This document shows positions 23,660 through 36,394 of a DNA stretch of 64,000 nucleotides, in pieces; the stretch's first letter is position 1, and each line of letters begins with the position of its first letter. This DNA comes from Trichobilharzia regenti (Eukaryota > Platyhelminthes > Trematoda > Strigeidida > Schistosomatidae), in assembly GCA_944472135.2 (NCBI GenBank), contig OX235263.1, positions 83,670,721-83,734,720 of the forward strand. Reading direction: 5' to 3'. The notes beneath the pieces are model-generated. The model saw nothing but the letters and a program-made list of their open reading frames with translations. It was not told the origin of the DNA and did no database searches. A program made the position numbers and the translations under genes.

Positions 23660-25540
23660 ATAAGGCATCTTATGGTCATTTTAAACAGATATGTACACAA
23701 ACACTTTCAATCTTTTTTATTGTTGTTTTGAGACAGTAAAAGCTCTCATACTAACGTCCAGTCCTCTCTTCTATCTTTTTGTAGCCCGGCTGCATTATTT
23801 TATATTAGTTTGCTTATGAGATGTATCACACACATAAATAAATAGTGCGGTATTCATTTATAAAGTTATATTTGCGGTATTATTGTTATTGTTCGTAGGT
23901 TATTGTTGTTGTTGTTGTCGTCGTACAATTATCACAGATTAGCCAGCGAATTAAAGTTAGTATTCACCCGCAGTCTACTAGGTCGTAGTTCCGGACATAA
24001 AAGATTTTTGGTTGTTAAGATTATTGAGACATGTGTATATATCTAGTGTGCATAAAACCACGTAAATAATTAAGCCCAGAAATATTAAGTCTCACCGTAC
24101 GGGTGCATCACTGCTTTAAAGTAGTAGTGAAGATTTACAGTCTACCCTGATGTTTTTGGCGTTTTTTCTTTAAAGCTGAATGGTTTAAATACTTAGCTTT
24201 AGTTATCCTTCTATACAACATTTTCAGTGTTTACTTCAATGTGAAGTAAACTACGATAATTCTCCACAGATGAAATTTTCTTTTCTCCTGATAAAGTTCA
24301 CTGTGATTATGATTGTGTCCATTTATATTGTTACTAATCTCGATGGCCTAATATTTAACATTCTAGACATGTGACATATATTTTATTAGTTGATAAATTT
24401 GATATGTATCCACAAGTCTGTTAATTCTATCATGACACCACTGTTCAACAGCCTATATATGTCAAATTCTGTCAATTAGCAGCATAGTGTGGCCAGTGTC
24501 CAATGAAGTCAGTCATTGATTGTATCATTAGTTGATCTGATTTCACTTATCCCATTGACTGCAATTTCTCAATGGAACTTCGAGACGTTTACCTCACTGA
24601 TAGGCACTAAATTGTGATTTGCTTAGGAGATAAGTGAAGCATAAAAGACTCTATGGTCTTAATCAAGTTGATATTCCCACATATTATAATTTAACTTGTA
24701 AGCAAATGTCACTTTTTGTGAAGATTTCAAAGAATTCCAAGCAGGTTTAATGTGTACTTTACACTATAAAGCAAGCCGGTTTTCATCAAGTAATAATATT
24801 GCTTGACTTATGTGTTGCTGTTTTTTTGCTCCAAATAACTATTACAACAACTGTAGAGATCAAGACACAGACAACAGATCCAGTGTGTTTGTATTTTCTT
24901 CACTGTTAGTCGCTTCGTAGTTTCTTCTAAGAACTGTAACCTTCTCGCGGTTTCTTTTTCTCTAGTGACTTTTCCATTCGCACGTGAATGATCCTTCCTC
25001 CTTCTTCCTCTTATGCTTCGAAGATGTCAACCCATATGCCACACACACACACAGACACACACACATCGTATAAGCAATACATTACTCTGATTACCACCAC
25101 TACACTATCCATTGAACAGATTGTATGCAATATATTGAGTTTTTGTTTTCTTGTTTAACGAAGAAAACATTCTTATATTAATGATAACAATAATAACGAT
25201 AATAATAGAATGATAAAAGTATTACATGAGAATTATAAAATAATAAAATAACTGAAAGGAATTCATTATCTTTTGTTTACGTTTAAAGATTACAAGGAGA
25301 AGAAGAAAAATGTACTTTATACCGTTTGTTTACATTAGTAAGGCCTGAATAATAATAATAATAATAATAATTCAACATTATACTCATATATTAATAAGAA
25401 TGTAAACGCCTTTAATATACCATGTCAATTTAATTTTACTACCTGGACTATTGTGAATCGATATCTAATTGCCAGATGCATATTTCGTCTAAAATGTTTA
25501 TACCGATGCGAAGTAAACTACATAAATTATCTATAATCAT
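23660..25540. other. Intron sequence, no gene recognised
   Basis: Intron of the CW-PWWP gene. I see only simple repeats: a CA run at 25041-25065 and AAT/ATA trinucleotide runs at 25190-25370. There is no exon with matching phase and splice sites. Confidence 0.45.
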
Positions 25541-25544
25541 TATT

Positions 25545-27032
<1,488 letters not shown>

Positions 27033-27184
27033 GTTTGAGGCCAAATAATTACGTATGCAATATATATATATATATATATTACATACGTCATTTGTAGAAC
27101 AAAATACTGTATCACGGTTTGCACTTAGTAGTATAGACAAGGTAATGAAAATATAAAATCTTTTAATATTACCTTAACTCTTAC

Positions 27185-27238
27185 CTTCACTTTGATATCC
27201 TCATAGTCATGATCATATCCAAATGTGGCTATTCTATC
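27185..27238 (-). CDS. Exon of the CW-PWWP gene: 18 codons after the PWWP helix exon
   Basis: Phase 0/0 exon between the acceptor TTTTGTCTTAG and the donor AAG|GTAAGA, encoding DRIATFGYDHDYEDIKVK. In ZCWPW-type proteins the PWWP domain is followed by helical sequence with an E-R-(I/L)-x-x-F-G-F-like segment, and this exon fits there. It has a homologue upstream at 61200-61259 (E-R-I-Y-T-Y-G-Y), which supports a duplicated module. Confidence 0.75.
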
Positions 27239-27509
27239 CTAAGACAAAATGTACAAAAGATCAATAAGTGTTTTTTTTTATTTTTCATGTTATTGTTAGC
27301 TTGCTGGTGGTTTAATTCTACTTCTCTCTTACGTGAATTCACGTACTCAATTTAATTGATCTGGTCCATCGTGGTATTCAGACACACAGAATAATAAAAT
27401 GCACGAATTTTTGTACACAGGAATTCATAGAAAAGTTTTATTTGTTATATCCCTGCTTATCATAAATCTAAATTCCATGCTTAATTCTGAAGACTGTTTA
27501 CTGGAACTA

Positions 27510-27690
27510 TGTTTTTATTGCGTGGGTTCGCTGGCATCGTTTCTAACCTTACCCCTTTACTGACCTAACTACCGGCTAGCGATTAAGGTGAGGTCTAAGA
27601 GTGCATCGATCGGTAATTGAAGCCCGAACTACATGCGTGGTTAATCAGCATCTGACTACTGAACCACCCAATGAAAAATTTCTCCTAGCT
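27510..27690 (-). mobile_element. Decayed tRNA-derived SINE
   Basis: Minus-strand relative of the SINE at 59813-60028. It shares the tRNA-like head (GGTTCAGTAGTCAGATGCTG), the block ACCACGCATGTAGTTCGGG and GATGCACTCTTAG. The 3' tail is lost. Confidence 0.6.
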
Positions 27691-28139
27691 AAATAAGAGC
27701 TGACTCAACAAGTTGTACTGCGGCAGCTCAGCATTTCTTTCCTTAATTATTATTGAGTGAATGGGTCACTGACAAAAACAACAACAAAAGCCTGAAGTAT
27801 AGGAAATATTATCCAATAAATCTTAATAAAATGAAAAAGTTATGCAAATCACACAAAAATATTATAGCGAAACTGTTGAGTTAGCACGATGACAAACCAA
27901 ATATCTTTAAGTAATCCGGGGAGTGTTAGATCAAGAGGCGATATATCGATTTACTTTTACTGCATGACCTGTGAACCAGACATTTGACCTCAAGTTTAAG
28001 CCAGTAGATTCTTATCGGTACATGCAAAAGCCAGCTAAAACGTAATTTCTTACATCGGAAACTAGTAACTTATTGTTTATGTAAAAGAACTATATAAATA
28101 ATTGTACCTCTTAGTGATAATGTCTTCTGAAGTCAAATG

Positions 28140-28395
28140 GTGGATATTTACTATCATTGGAATCCAGGTTTACGCGCACTTCGTCCTGTTTGGGACTCGT
28201 CATATGAATGTACCTCCATTCCCCAGTGAGTCAGTGGTGGTGTTCCCACCGAGGCTCGAAACCATTGCTAGCCACCATCCATGAATTGATTTCAAGTTAC
28301 ATGAGCAGACATCGTCAAAGCATCTGCATTAGGGCTGACATGTCAATCTGAGACCAAGCCCTTTGGTCCAATCAGTCAACGGGAAAATCTAAATT
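28140..28395. mobile_element. Chimeric Sm-alpha-like SINE with hammerhead remnant
   Basis: 28140-28262 is minus-strand Sm-alpha sequence with the hammerhead word GACGAGTCCCAAACAGGACG (its core GAAA reads GAAG) and a box B. From 28263 the sequence switches to the plus-strand downstream body of the same element (CATCTGCATTAGGG, GGTCCAATCAGTCAACGGG). The inversion inside one element mirrors the inverted pair at 5165-5610. Confidence 0.65.
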
Positions 28396-28576
28396 CAATT
28401 AGATATTGTCTTTTGTATGGATAAAGAAGTCTTTGATTTTTTCAGTTTGAGAATAGTATTCACGTAATCCGTAGTATATTGTTATTGTGTTGAAGTAACA
28501 GTTGAATGAATCAACCATCCTAGTACCAATAAGGTTAAAAAAGAAACAGTGAGAACTCATACAACCAATCTCTCAC

Positions 28577-28648
28577 CTTTACACTTAATAGCAGGGCACT
28601 TTCAGCCTCTTGTCCCGCTGCCTGTAGCCTTTTCCAAAATCGTTTAGG
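28577..28648 (-). CDS. Exon of the CW-PWWP gene: 24-codon helix after the PWWP core
   Basis: Phase 0/0 exon between the acceptor TATAAATTCAG and the donor AAG|GTGAGA. It encodes PKRFWKRLQAAGQEAE and a short leucine-rich end. The composition is that of the amphipathic helix that closes a PWWP domain. The exon at 62636-62707 has exactly the same length and phase and a similar pattern (R-F-aromatic-x-x-L, then E-x-E-x-A). Its place directly after the PWWP exon and before 27185-27238 matches the order in the upstream duplicate. Confidence 0.75.
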
Positions 28649-29599
28649 CTGAATTTATAAGCAAAGGAGTAAATAAAACTAGAATGAATACATACTGAGG
28701 CAGAAATATGTCAAATATAGCCTGCTTAAATCGTTTACTATCAACTTAATTATAAGTATTATAAATTTTCTATTCTTGAATTCAGATGATAGTTTAAAAT
28801 ACCGAATTCAAGTTCGATGTGTTATATCCCTATTTCTGATTTGGTCCACTTTACATACAATTATATGATCTGATAGACACTTGTTAATTACTCACCAGTA
28901 TTAAGTGGCTAATTTTCCTTGTTTACAAATCCAGAGGCAGTAGACAGGGCTTTGTAACTTAATTGTATCAGCATTTCGCAAGACGAAGTTCTTATAGATG
29001 TATGACAGATGATGAAACCAATGCATACAACTAGCTTGATATGAGAACAACTGCTCATTAATGGATGGTTCATCATACTGTGAACTAACATAACTTTAAA
29101 TCGTGGAGAACTGGATCGAAATTCAATGTATGAAGAGTAAATTGCTTATCTTGAGGCCTAATAATTCAAGGTTCTACCCTTAGAGAAATCATCGTTTACT
29201 GATGAGGGCTCCTAATTTAGTATGGAACATTTCTTCAGTTTCTCTTAATTTTCAGCGGTTCCTAGCATGAAGTCAGTCTCTGACGAGACGTCTAATCTCA
29301 GCAGATTAAACATGTAGATATCATTATATGCATAAAATTCCACAATACTACATAAAATCTGTTAATAAGATTGTTTTGACCACAAAATAATTTATACTTT
29401 ACAATGCCTGTAATGGATAAATCATTTTGGGAAATCCCTCTTGGACGATCTATTCATAATATTTGTATTTCCCCTTGACTGTTTATCATTATTTTAATGT
29501 TTGTATATGATATGTTGATGCCTTTTTCCTTGTTTAATCTTTAACTGCAATACTTCTTTGCGATGGTATGTACACGTAGTATGTTGTTTAACTATATGA

Positions 29600-29960
29600 G
29601 TTTGTTTGAGTGAATGCAGGTCATTGTGATCCGGGACTGTCTACGAGAATCCTTGGTGTGTGATTCTTATGAACGGAGCTATTAATCTCACCTCATTGAG
29701 AATATTTTGTTCGATTATAAGGTACCTTTTACAGCTGAACATTAGTTAACTAATTCTGTCTTACAGTACTTGTTTTGTAGTCAAAACACACCTTGCTTGT
29801 ATAGCTGCATCAGGACACTTTTAAGGCAGATTTGGGTTTGTTGTTACTACTGTTTAATAGTTCTACTAAAATATTGAAGAATACACGTTTTTCCGTGCGT
29901 GATAGTGCGTGGCCCAACGAAGTTTTGTCGGCTTACAATGCAGTAGAACATGGAGATCAG
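29600..29960 (+). repeat. Dispersed repeat family E, copy 1
   Basis: Similar, with gaps, to 40865-41410 in the same orientation (GTACTTGTTTTGTA and ATAGCTGC/ACC-type words in the same order). It could be a non-coding part of a retroelement such as a UTR or terminal repeat. There is no diagnostic motif. Confidence 0.5.
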
Positions 29961-30211
29961 TTTCTTGTGTTGAGACCATAAGTGAATAAATTTGGTTGTT
30001 ACGTTACCTGTAACATGCCTGTAGATGAAGTTATCAAACGCAATTGTGTTTAAGTTGCTTATAAAGTGATGGACAAGAGATAGACACATATAATTCATCG
30101 GTAACAAAATACACTTTAAAGTAAATCTAATTACACACATAACTAATTACTTCATTTGGAAGAATTCTCTTAATGAGTACTGGATGAAAAGATAAGGCGC
30201 ATTCAACTTAC

Positions 30212-30402
30212 AACTTTACTAAGGTCCATTTCATCGAATGTAGTAAATTTATGCACTTTATTCGATTGTACCCGACTCATTGTTGAACATTTAGGATCCA
30301 AAAATACTACATAGTAATAAGTCACCTCTTTACTTTGTGGATCCAGTTCAGCATATTTCCCTTGACAGTTGTAATAAACCATAGCTGGCCAGTCTGGATA
30401 AC
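30212..30402 (-). CDS. ZCWPW1: PWWP-domain exon of the CW-PWWP gene
   Basis: Exon with acceptor TTTTTTGTTAG (two bases complete a Gly codon begun in 36093-35839) and donor GTT|GTAAGT, phase 0 at its end. With the last codons of the previous exon it reads SVVWAKIQ-GYPDWPAMVYY. That is the signature strand of a PWWP domain, where W-A-K and P-x-W-P form part of the aromatic cage for methylated H3K36. It continues through TYYYVVFLDPKCSTMSRV and ends FDEMDLSKV. Human ZCWPW1 has the same order immediately after its CW finger. The gene name is a family-level call from memory of the human protein. A member of another CW-PWWP group cannot be excluded without a search. Confidence 0.88.
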
Positions 30403-30650
30403 CTAACAAAAAAATAATAATTTAAATGTTATAACAACCAGTTTTAAAAAGACTTAACTATTCAGTAATTAGATATTTAAAACATTTTTGCTAATATTGA
30501 CTGATGAAATGACATACGTCTGTAAATACTTCAAATTTAATTCCATGAAGATTGGTTTCTTGGAAAAGTAGAAAACTGTAGATTGAACAATCCTCTTTCT
30601 TTGTATTGTTCATATCCCATATTGACTCATACGAAACACACGCAAACACA

Positions 30651-31715
30651 GTAGGAAATTTTGTTTTCGACTATTCATTCTCATAAGCTGCTGCACAATC
30701 GTAATTATGTTGAATAAGGAATCGATGAGACCAGTCAGATACTGGTAAAATATGTCCTCGAAAACATATTACGTAATGTGAGATGTATTCTACAAGCGAT
30801 GACTAATTGGAAATTAGAAAAAGGGGGCAGAAGTTGTCATGACGTAATAAGTGTGAGAAAATGACTAATTACTATGATTGTGCAGAGTGGACAAAAAACT
30901 AGTGGAAAGACAATGAAGTGTTTTTATAGGATCTGTTTCAAAACGCAATGTTATTGATGAACAGTAATTGAGTGATGATAAAACAAGGATGATGATGATG
31001 ATAATAATAATAGTAAACTTAGATAATAAAAGGAAGCAAAATTTTAGTAAGAACATTCCTCTGGCCACGGTAGAGCGACTGAATGTACGTGGTGCTTTTG
31101 AATGCAGAGGTCCTTCAACATCTTGTCAGCTCTTGACATCGAGCATCTCCGCTTGATTGCTTCACAGTACTGCTGTCTCAATATCGTACGAAAGGACTTC
31201 GAATACGATACCTGTTCATAGCCGAATCATTGGCTACTCGGGACCTGAAACCGGACCTCTGCATTCAAAAGCACCACGTACATTCAGTCGCTCTACCGTG
31301 GCCAGAGGAATGTTCTTACTAAAATTTTGCTTCCTTTTATTATCTAAGTTTACTATTATTATTATCATCATCATCATCCTTGTTTTATCATCACTCAATT
31401 ACTGTTCATCAATAACATTGCGTTTTGAAACAGATCCTATAAAAACACTTCATTGTCTTTCCACTAGTTTTTTGTCCACTCTGCACAATCATAGTAATTA
31501 GTCATTTTCTCACACTTATTACGTCATGACAACTTCTGCCCCCTTTTTCTAATTTCCAATTAGTCATCGCTTGTAGACTACATCTCACATTACGTAATAT
31601 GTTTTCGAGGACATATTTTACCAGTATCTGACTGGTCTCATCGATTCCTTATTCAACATAATTACGATTGTGCAGCAGCTTATGAAAATGAATAGTCGAA
31701 AACAAAATTTCTTAC
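30651..31715. repeat. PLE-derived inverted repeat 1 (about 463 bp arms, 139 bp spacer)
   Basis: 30651-31113 and 31253-31715 are near-perfect reverse complements with no net indel (paired coordinates sum to 62366 at both ends). The spacer and the start of the right arm encode on the plus strand the extreme C-terminus of a PLE protein. It reads L-K-P-D-L-C-I-Q-K-H-H-V-H-S-V-A-L-P-W, but without a stop right after the W. So a PLE 3' end lies in the right arm and its inverted copy in the left. The structure is inside the intron that separates the CW and PWWP exons. Confidence 0.9.
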
Positions 31716-31954
31716 TGGGTTTACGTCTTTTTCCTACATAAATATCCAGCGGACAAATTATTTTAAAATTACATACCATTAATGTGTCTAAGATTTCTAC
31801 ACATACTTCAAATTAAGTATTTCTGGATGATCCGTGGGCATAAATGTGAACAAAAATTTTGGTGTATTTCAAATAAGGGATCTTCATCTCTGCCTAAACA
31901 TTTCATGAATTTCTTATAGTCTACTCATAAGTAGCTTATATTACAAATAAACTG

Positions 31955-33789
31955 GAAAATAAAAGACAATCCAGCATTTTACAACGAAGAAAATTTTCTT
32001 TATCGACGAAATCATCTTCAGAGGCTGTACACAGTCGTATTTAGATTTACCAGAGGTGAATAGTAGTCCGTTTTTGAGTAGTAGGGGGGGGGGCGGGTGA
32101 CATGACTAATGTAATCGCTCAGAAGTGCCTTCATAAGTAAATATAAAAATTGTGTGTTACGTAATACTCAACGACACAAAGGAAGAAAGCGTTAGAAATT
32201 CGATAAAGTTAGAATTGTTATTGAGTGAGAAGAAAGGTGGTTGAGTGTCCATGTAACAAGTGTGAAGAGATTGAGAAAATGTACAAAGGGAACATGTGAT
32301 AGTGAACAGAACGAGAAGAAAGAGAAATATGATCCTCTTATTATCCTCAAGAATAAGAAGGATATGTACCAGTGACACAATCGATGGTGAACTGGAGAGA
32401 CTCAGACAAGTCTTCATGGAAAATGGAAATCCGTCAAGATTCATCGAGAAAAACATGAAAGTTAAGCAAAACCTGAAAGAAACCAGAAAAAATCAAACCT
32501 AGATTTTTTTTCTTAAACACTCTGGGATTATTTTAAATAATTTATAATGATTCGATCTGTCTCGGTGCTAAAATTATTCCAGGAAATTCTTAACATCTAC
32601 AGCCTAGAAACTTATAACACACTGAATTGGCCGAAAGCGGTAGTTTATCCTTTACACATCTATTGGTAATTTTTCGACTGAGCTGAAAAGAAAGCGTTTC
32701 TCAGTTATCTGGATAAGCAGCGGTTCTTCAGAATCAGCTGTGGTATCACCTTAAAATTCAACGTTCATGAAAAGCAGTTTCTTCGGCAGCGTCTCAGTTC
32801 TTTCAGGTTTTTGCTTAACTTTCATGTTTTTCTCGATGAATCTTGACGGATTTCCATTTTCCATGAAGACTTGTCTTCTTTCTTTCTTCTTTCTTATCTA
32901 AACTTCCTGTTTATTCATGTTATTTCAAGTTTTCCTTAATCCCTGTTTACACTACCATATTTTCATACCCGAACTTAGTGTTTATTTTGTCATTTTACTA
33001 TTTCTACATATTTAATCCCTGATTGCATAAACTATTATTCATCACATTAGTTTTTATCCAAACATCCTGTCTATTTTGTTATTTCTACATTTCTAACTCC
33101 TAATTTCACAATGTCAGTCTTCTTAGTTATTATAATGCTACTTTGTTTGTTTTATCCATCCCCCTGTTTATTATGGCATTCTAATTCCCAATTTTAATTT
33201 TTATTAATTTGACCCTTGACCGGATATGATTCTGGAACTTTCCCATCCATTTGATATAAATACACGAATATACAGCCTAGATGATGACTTCGTCGAAAAG
33301 AAAATTTTCTTCGCTGCAACTGTCTTCTTATTTACTTTTCTGAGTCTCTCCAGTTCACCATCGATTGTGTCACTGGTACATATCCTTCTTATTCTTGAGG
33401 ATAATAAGAGGATCATATTTCTCTTTCTTCTCGTTCTGTTCACTATCACATGTTCCCTTTGTACATTTTCTCAATCTCTTCACACTTGTTACATGGACAC
33501 TCAACCACCTTTCTTCTCACTCAATAACAATTCTAACTTTATCGAATTTCTAACGCTTTCTTCCTTTGTGTCGTTGAGTATTACGTAACACACAATTTTT
33601 ATATTTACTTATGAAGGCACTTCTGAGCGATTACATTAGTCATGTCACCCGCCCCCCCCCTACTACTCAAAAACGGACTACTATTCATCTCTGGTAAATC
33701 TAAATACGACTGTGTACAGCCTCTGAAGATGATTTCGTCGATAAAGAAAATTTTCTTCGTTGTAAAATGCTGGATTGTCTTTTATTTTC
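31955..33789. repeat. PLE-derived inverted repeat 2 (nested, asymmetric)
   Basis: Outer arms 31955-32404 and 33341-33789 are reverse complements. An inner pair, 32405-32481 with 32798-32875, directly continues the left arm, but on the right it is separated by about 465 bp (32876-33340). The left arm and inner arm together encode, on the plus strand, a PLE linker between reverse transcriptase and GIY-YIG (SSRIRRICTSDTIDGELERL, then NGNPSRFIEKN). The outer ends carry the PLE 3'-end word GATGATTTCGTCGATAAAG facing outward. A second copy of that word lies in the extra 465 bp, at 33280-33300. Confidence 0.88.
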
Positions 33790-33970
33790 TTCGTAACTCA
33801 GTGGGTATTTTCGGTGCTTTAAAAACTAGAAGCTTTTCGAAAAGAGAACAAGCATTGGGAACAAATTCATGGACATTGATATCGGTGTACACAATACCTT
33901 AAGTCATGCACTGATTTAACAAATAATAGATGCGTATATTTCTCACCTGAAAAATGTTATAAATGTATAA

Positions 33971-35258
33971 ACAGAAGACAAGTAGTTCAGCGAAGAGTCT
34001 CTTTTAGGCGGATTCATTTTCATAGCTGTACAATCGCAAATATATATGGTTATTTTGTGTGTGTGTGTGTGTGTGTATACATTAAATTTGTCAAACGAAA
34101 ATACAATTAGTAAGTTCAGATGAATTGGATGTTGATAAGAGGATAGCAACAAAAGTGATGAGTTGTCAAAAGCGATTGTTAAATAAGAGTTACGTAATGG
34201 CCTGAATAGTTTGATGAATGAGTTGTGCTCAGGGTGAACATGGAAACAAAATAATATACAGAATTACACAAGGGTTTTAAGTAAGAAAAATAAGCATACA
34301 AACAGAAGTAAGGTCAAATCAAACAGACAAAGAAAAGTTAGGTCAAATCAACGGAGTTGTTACCATGCGAGTAGAAGTGGCTGGATAATTTTCTTTTGTA
34401 TGCATAGTTCTGGTTCCACCAACTGGATGGCTAGGGCTTCTGAGATGCAAAGAAGACGGAATCGTACTGTCTTTGGAAGGTTGTTCTTCACTTTATAGAT
34501 TACTTCAAAGGAGGCGTTCGGTCAGATGGAATGATCAGTGTTGACCAGATGTTTGATTATTTCCTTTCTGTAGCCACGTTGGATAGTGTTCTTTGACCCT
34601 TTTTGACAGGATGCGCGTTGAACGACCGATGTACCTGGCTCCACAGCAACAGGTGAACTGATATATACACATAGAAGTGGTCATGTGCGGAATTTTGTCC
34701 TTTGGGTTTCCGCAGATCAGCGGGCGACTGGAGAACACTATTCTTAGTGTTGCCGCAGGGAAAGTTCTTCCTAAAGAGGTGGAAATTCTCCTTCTGAGGA
34801 CGTCACTAAGTTGGTGGAACCAGAACTATGCATACAAAAGAAAATTATCCAGCCACTTCTACTCGCATGGTAACAACTCCGTTGATTTGACCTAACTTTT
34901 CTTTGTCTGTTTGATTTGACCTTACTTCTGTTTGTATGCTTATTTTTCTTACTTAAAACCCTTGTGTAATTCTGTATATTATTTTGTTTCCATGTTCACC
35001 CTGAGCACAACTCATTCATCAAACTATTCAGGCCATTACGTAACTCTTATTTAACAATCGCTTTTGACAACTCATCACTTTTGTTGCTATCCTCTTATCA
35101 ACATCCAATTCATCTGAACTTACTAATTGTATTTTCGTTTGACAAATTTAATGTATACACACACACACACACAAAATAACCATATATATTTGCGATTGTA
35201 CAGCTATGAAAATGAATCCGCCTAAAAGAGACTCTTCGCTGAACTACTTGTCTTCTGT
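33971..35258. repeat. PLE-derived inverted repeat 3 (about 450 bp arms)
   Basis: 33971-34424 and 34809-35258 are reverse complements apart from a 4-bp difference in a GT/AC run (34053-34076 versus 35157-35172). The arms begin at the last 20 codons of a PLE ORF (LVEPELCIQKKIIQPLLLAW plus stop) and extend through its 3' region. The spacer is the GIY-YIG coding part, on the minus strand. Confidence 0.9.
34360..34738 (-). pseudogene. PLE GIY-YIG endonuclease fragment
   Basis: Minus-strand sequence encodes C-I-Y-Q-F-T-C-C-C-G-A-R-Y-I-G-R, the GIY-YIG core with the cysteine-rich insert usual in PLEs, then LSKRVKEHYPTWLQKG. A frame change and stop follow near 34535-34580. Reading resumes as I-S-E-A-L-A-I-Q-L-V-E-P-E-L-C-I-Q-K and ends at the stop 34360-34362. 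Only the C-terminal domain is present. It is a dead, 5'-truncated copy. Confidence 0.82.
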
Positions 35259-35838
35259 CTACTAATGTTCGAATGGGAATTATTCATGAAATAAATGTAT
35301 AAATTCAAATACTTCTATCCAAGATAAGCGTTTCTTATTGAAGATTGGCTTTCTTCTACCGTATATATTACCTAAATCCGGAAGAAAATCAGGCTCTCTC
35401 ATATTTGCACACAACTCTTTGATCATACAGTAGAAATTTCTGATTTGTAGGATTGTAGTAATCAATACTATTATCACTATAATATTACTCACATTTAATA
35501 ATTTACTTAGCAAATTATTGATTCTGGGTTATTTTATGTTTGTGAAGGAACTCATAAGACCATACTGTTTGTCTGCTAGTTTCACAAAACCTCAAATAAA
35601 AAAGATTTATTGACTAGCAGTATCTGACCTGTTACCTGAATAAGCATTAAGGAACCTGAAGTCTAATTTACATAGAAGACAATGCATACTTGTTTTTGAA
35701 GTTTGAGTGTTTACGTGTCCGCATTATTTCACATTCGGTTTTGGGAAATGCGCTAATAAATAAGCTTATTTTGAAATTCATGTAGGATTATTCAACTAAC
35801 AAACTGAAAGTTGACAGACCTCAATAGTAACAACCTAC

Positions 35839-36093
35839 CCTGAATCTTCGCCCACACCACAGACCCTACAGAGAAATGTCCGAAAACAAATTCGTCATCC
35901 TCTTTAGCAGCACTTAAATCTTCAGGTTCTTCACATGGATTATAAATATATTTCTTTGAATTAGAAAGGAGTGAATTCAGTTTGAAGTACTTTGGATTCA
36001 GTGCACAATGCCATGCAGAGTCTAGTTGAGTTGGATCATGAACATTTGGTAGATAACGCCATTTAGAACAGAAGCTACATTCAACCCAGGTGC
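35839..36093 (-). CDS. ZCWPW1: CW-type zinc finger exon of the CW-PWWP gene
   Basis: Exon with acceptor ATTTACTAG and donor CAGG|GTAGGT, phase 2 bases in and 1 base out, matching both neighbours. It encodes G-T-WVECSFCSKWRYLPNV, then SAWHCALNP and YNPCEEPEDL. These four cysteines and the W-V-x-C and K-W-R tryptophans are the zinc ligands and methyl-lysine pocket of a CW domain, which reads H3K4me3. After an acidic linker (AKEDDEFVFGHF) the PWWP domain begins (VGSVVWAKIQ) and crosses into exon 30212-30402. CW directly followed by PWWP defines ZCWPW1/2. In mammals ZCWPW1 acts in meiotic break repair. Its role in a fluke is unknown. Confidence 0.9.
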
Positions 36094-36394
36094 CTAGTAA
36101 ATAATATTAATAAAATTATTTGTATATTTTAGCTTCAGAAAGGAAATTATTATAACACTGATATTGAGACAGTGAGATATTAATGAAATAGAAGATAATG
36201 CAAGAAGTCCTGGAAGCACTTAACCTCGCCCAGTTTACTAGCTTACCAGTTTTCTATTCAGTCCTAAGCCCGGGAAACGACTGTGTGTTGCGTGTATGAC
36301 TAGCAACCCTGCCTCGGAAAACCAAACCCATACAGAAACGTCGACGCACAAGAAAAATATTAAAATTATAAAAAACTAGCTTAACGAGTTTATC

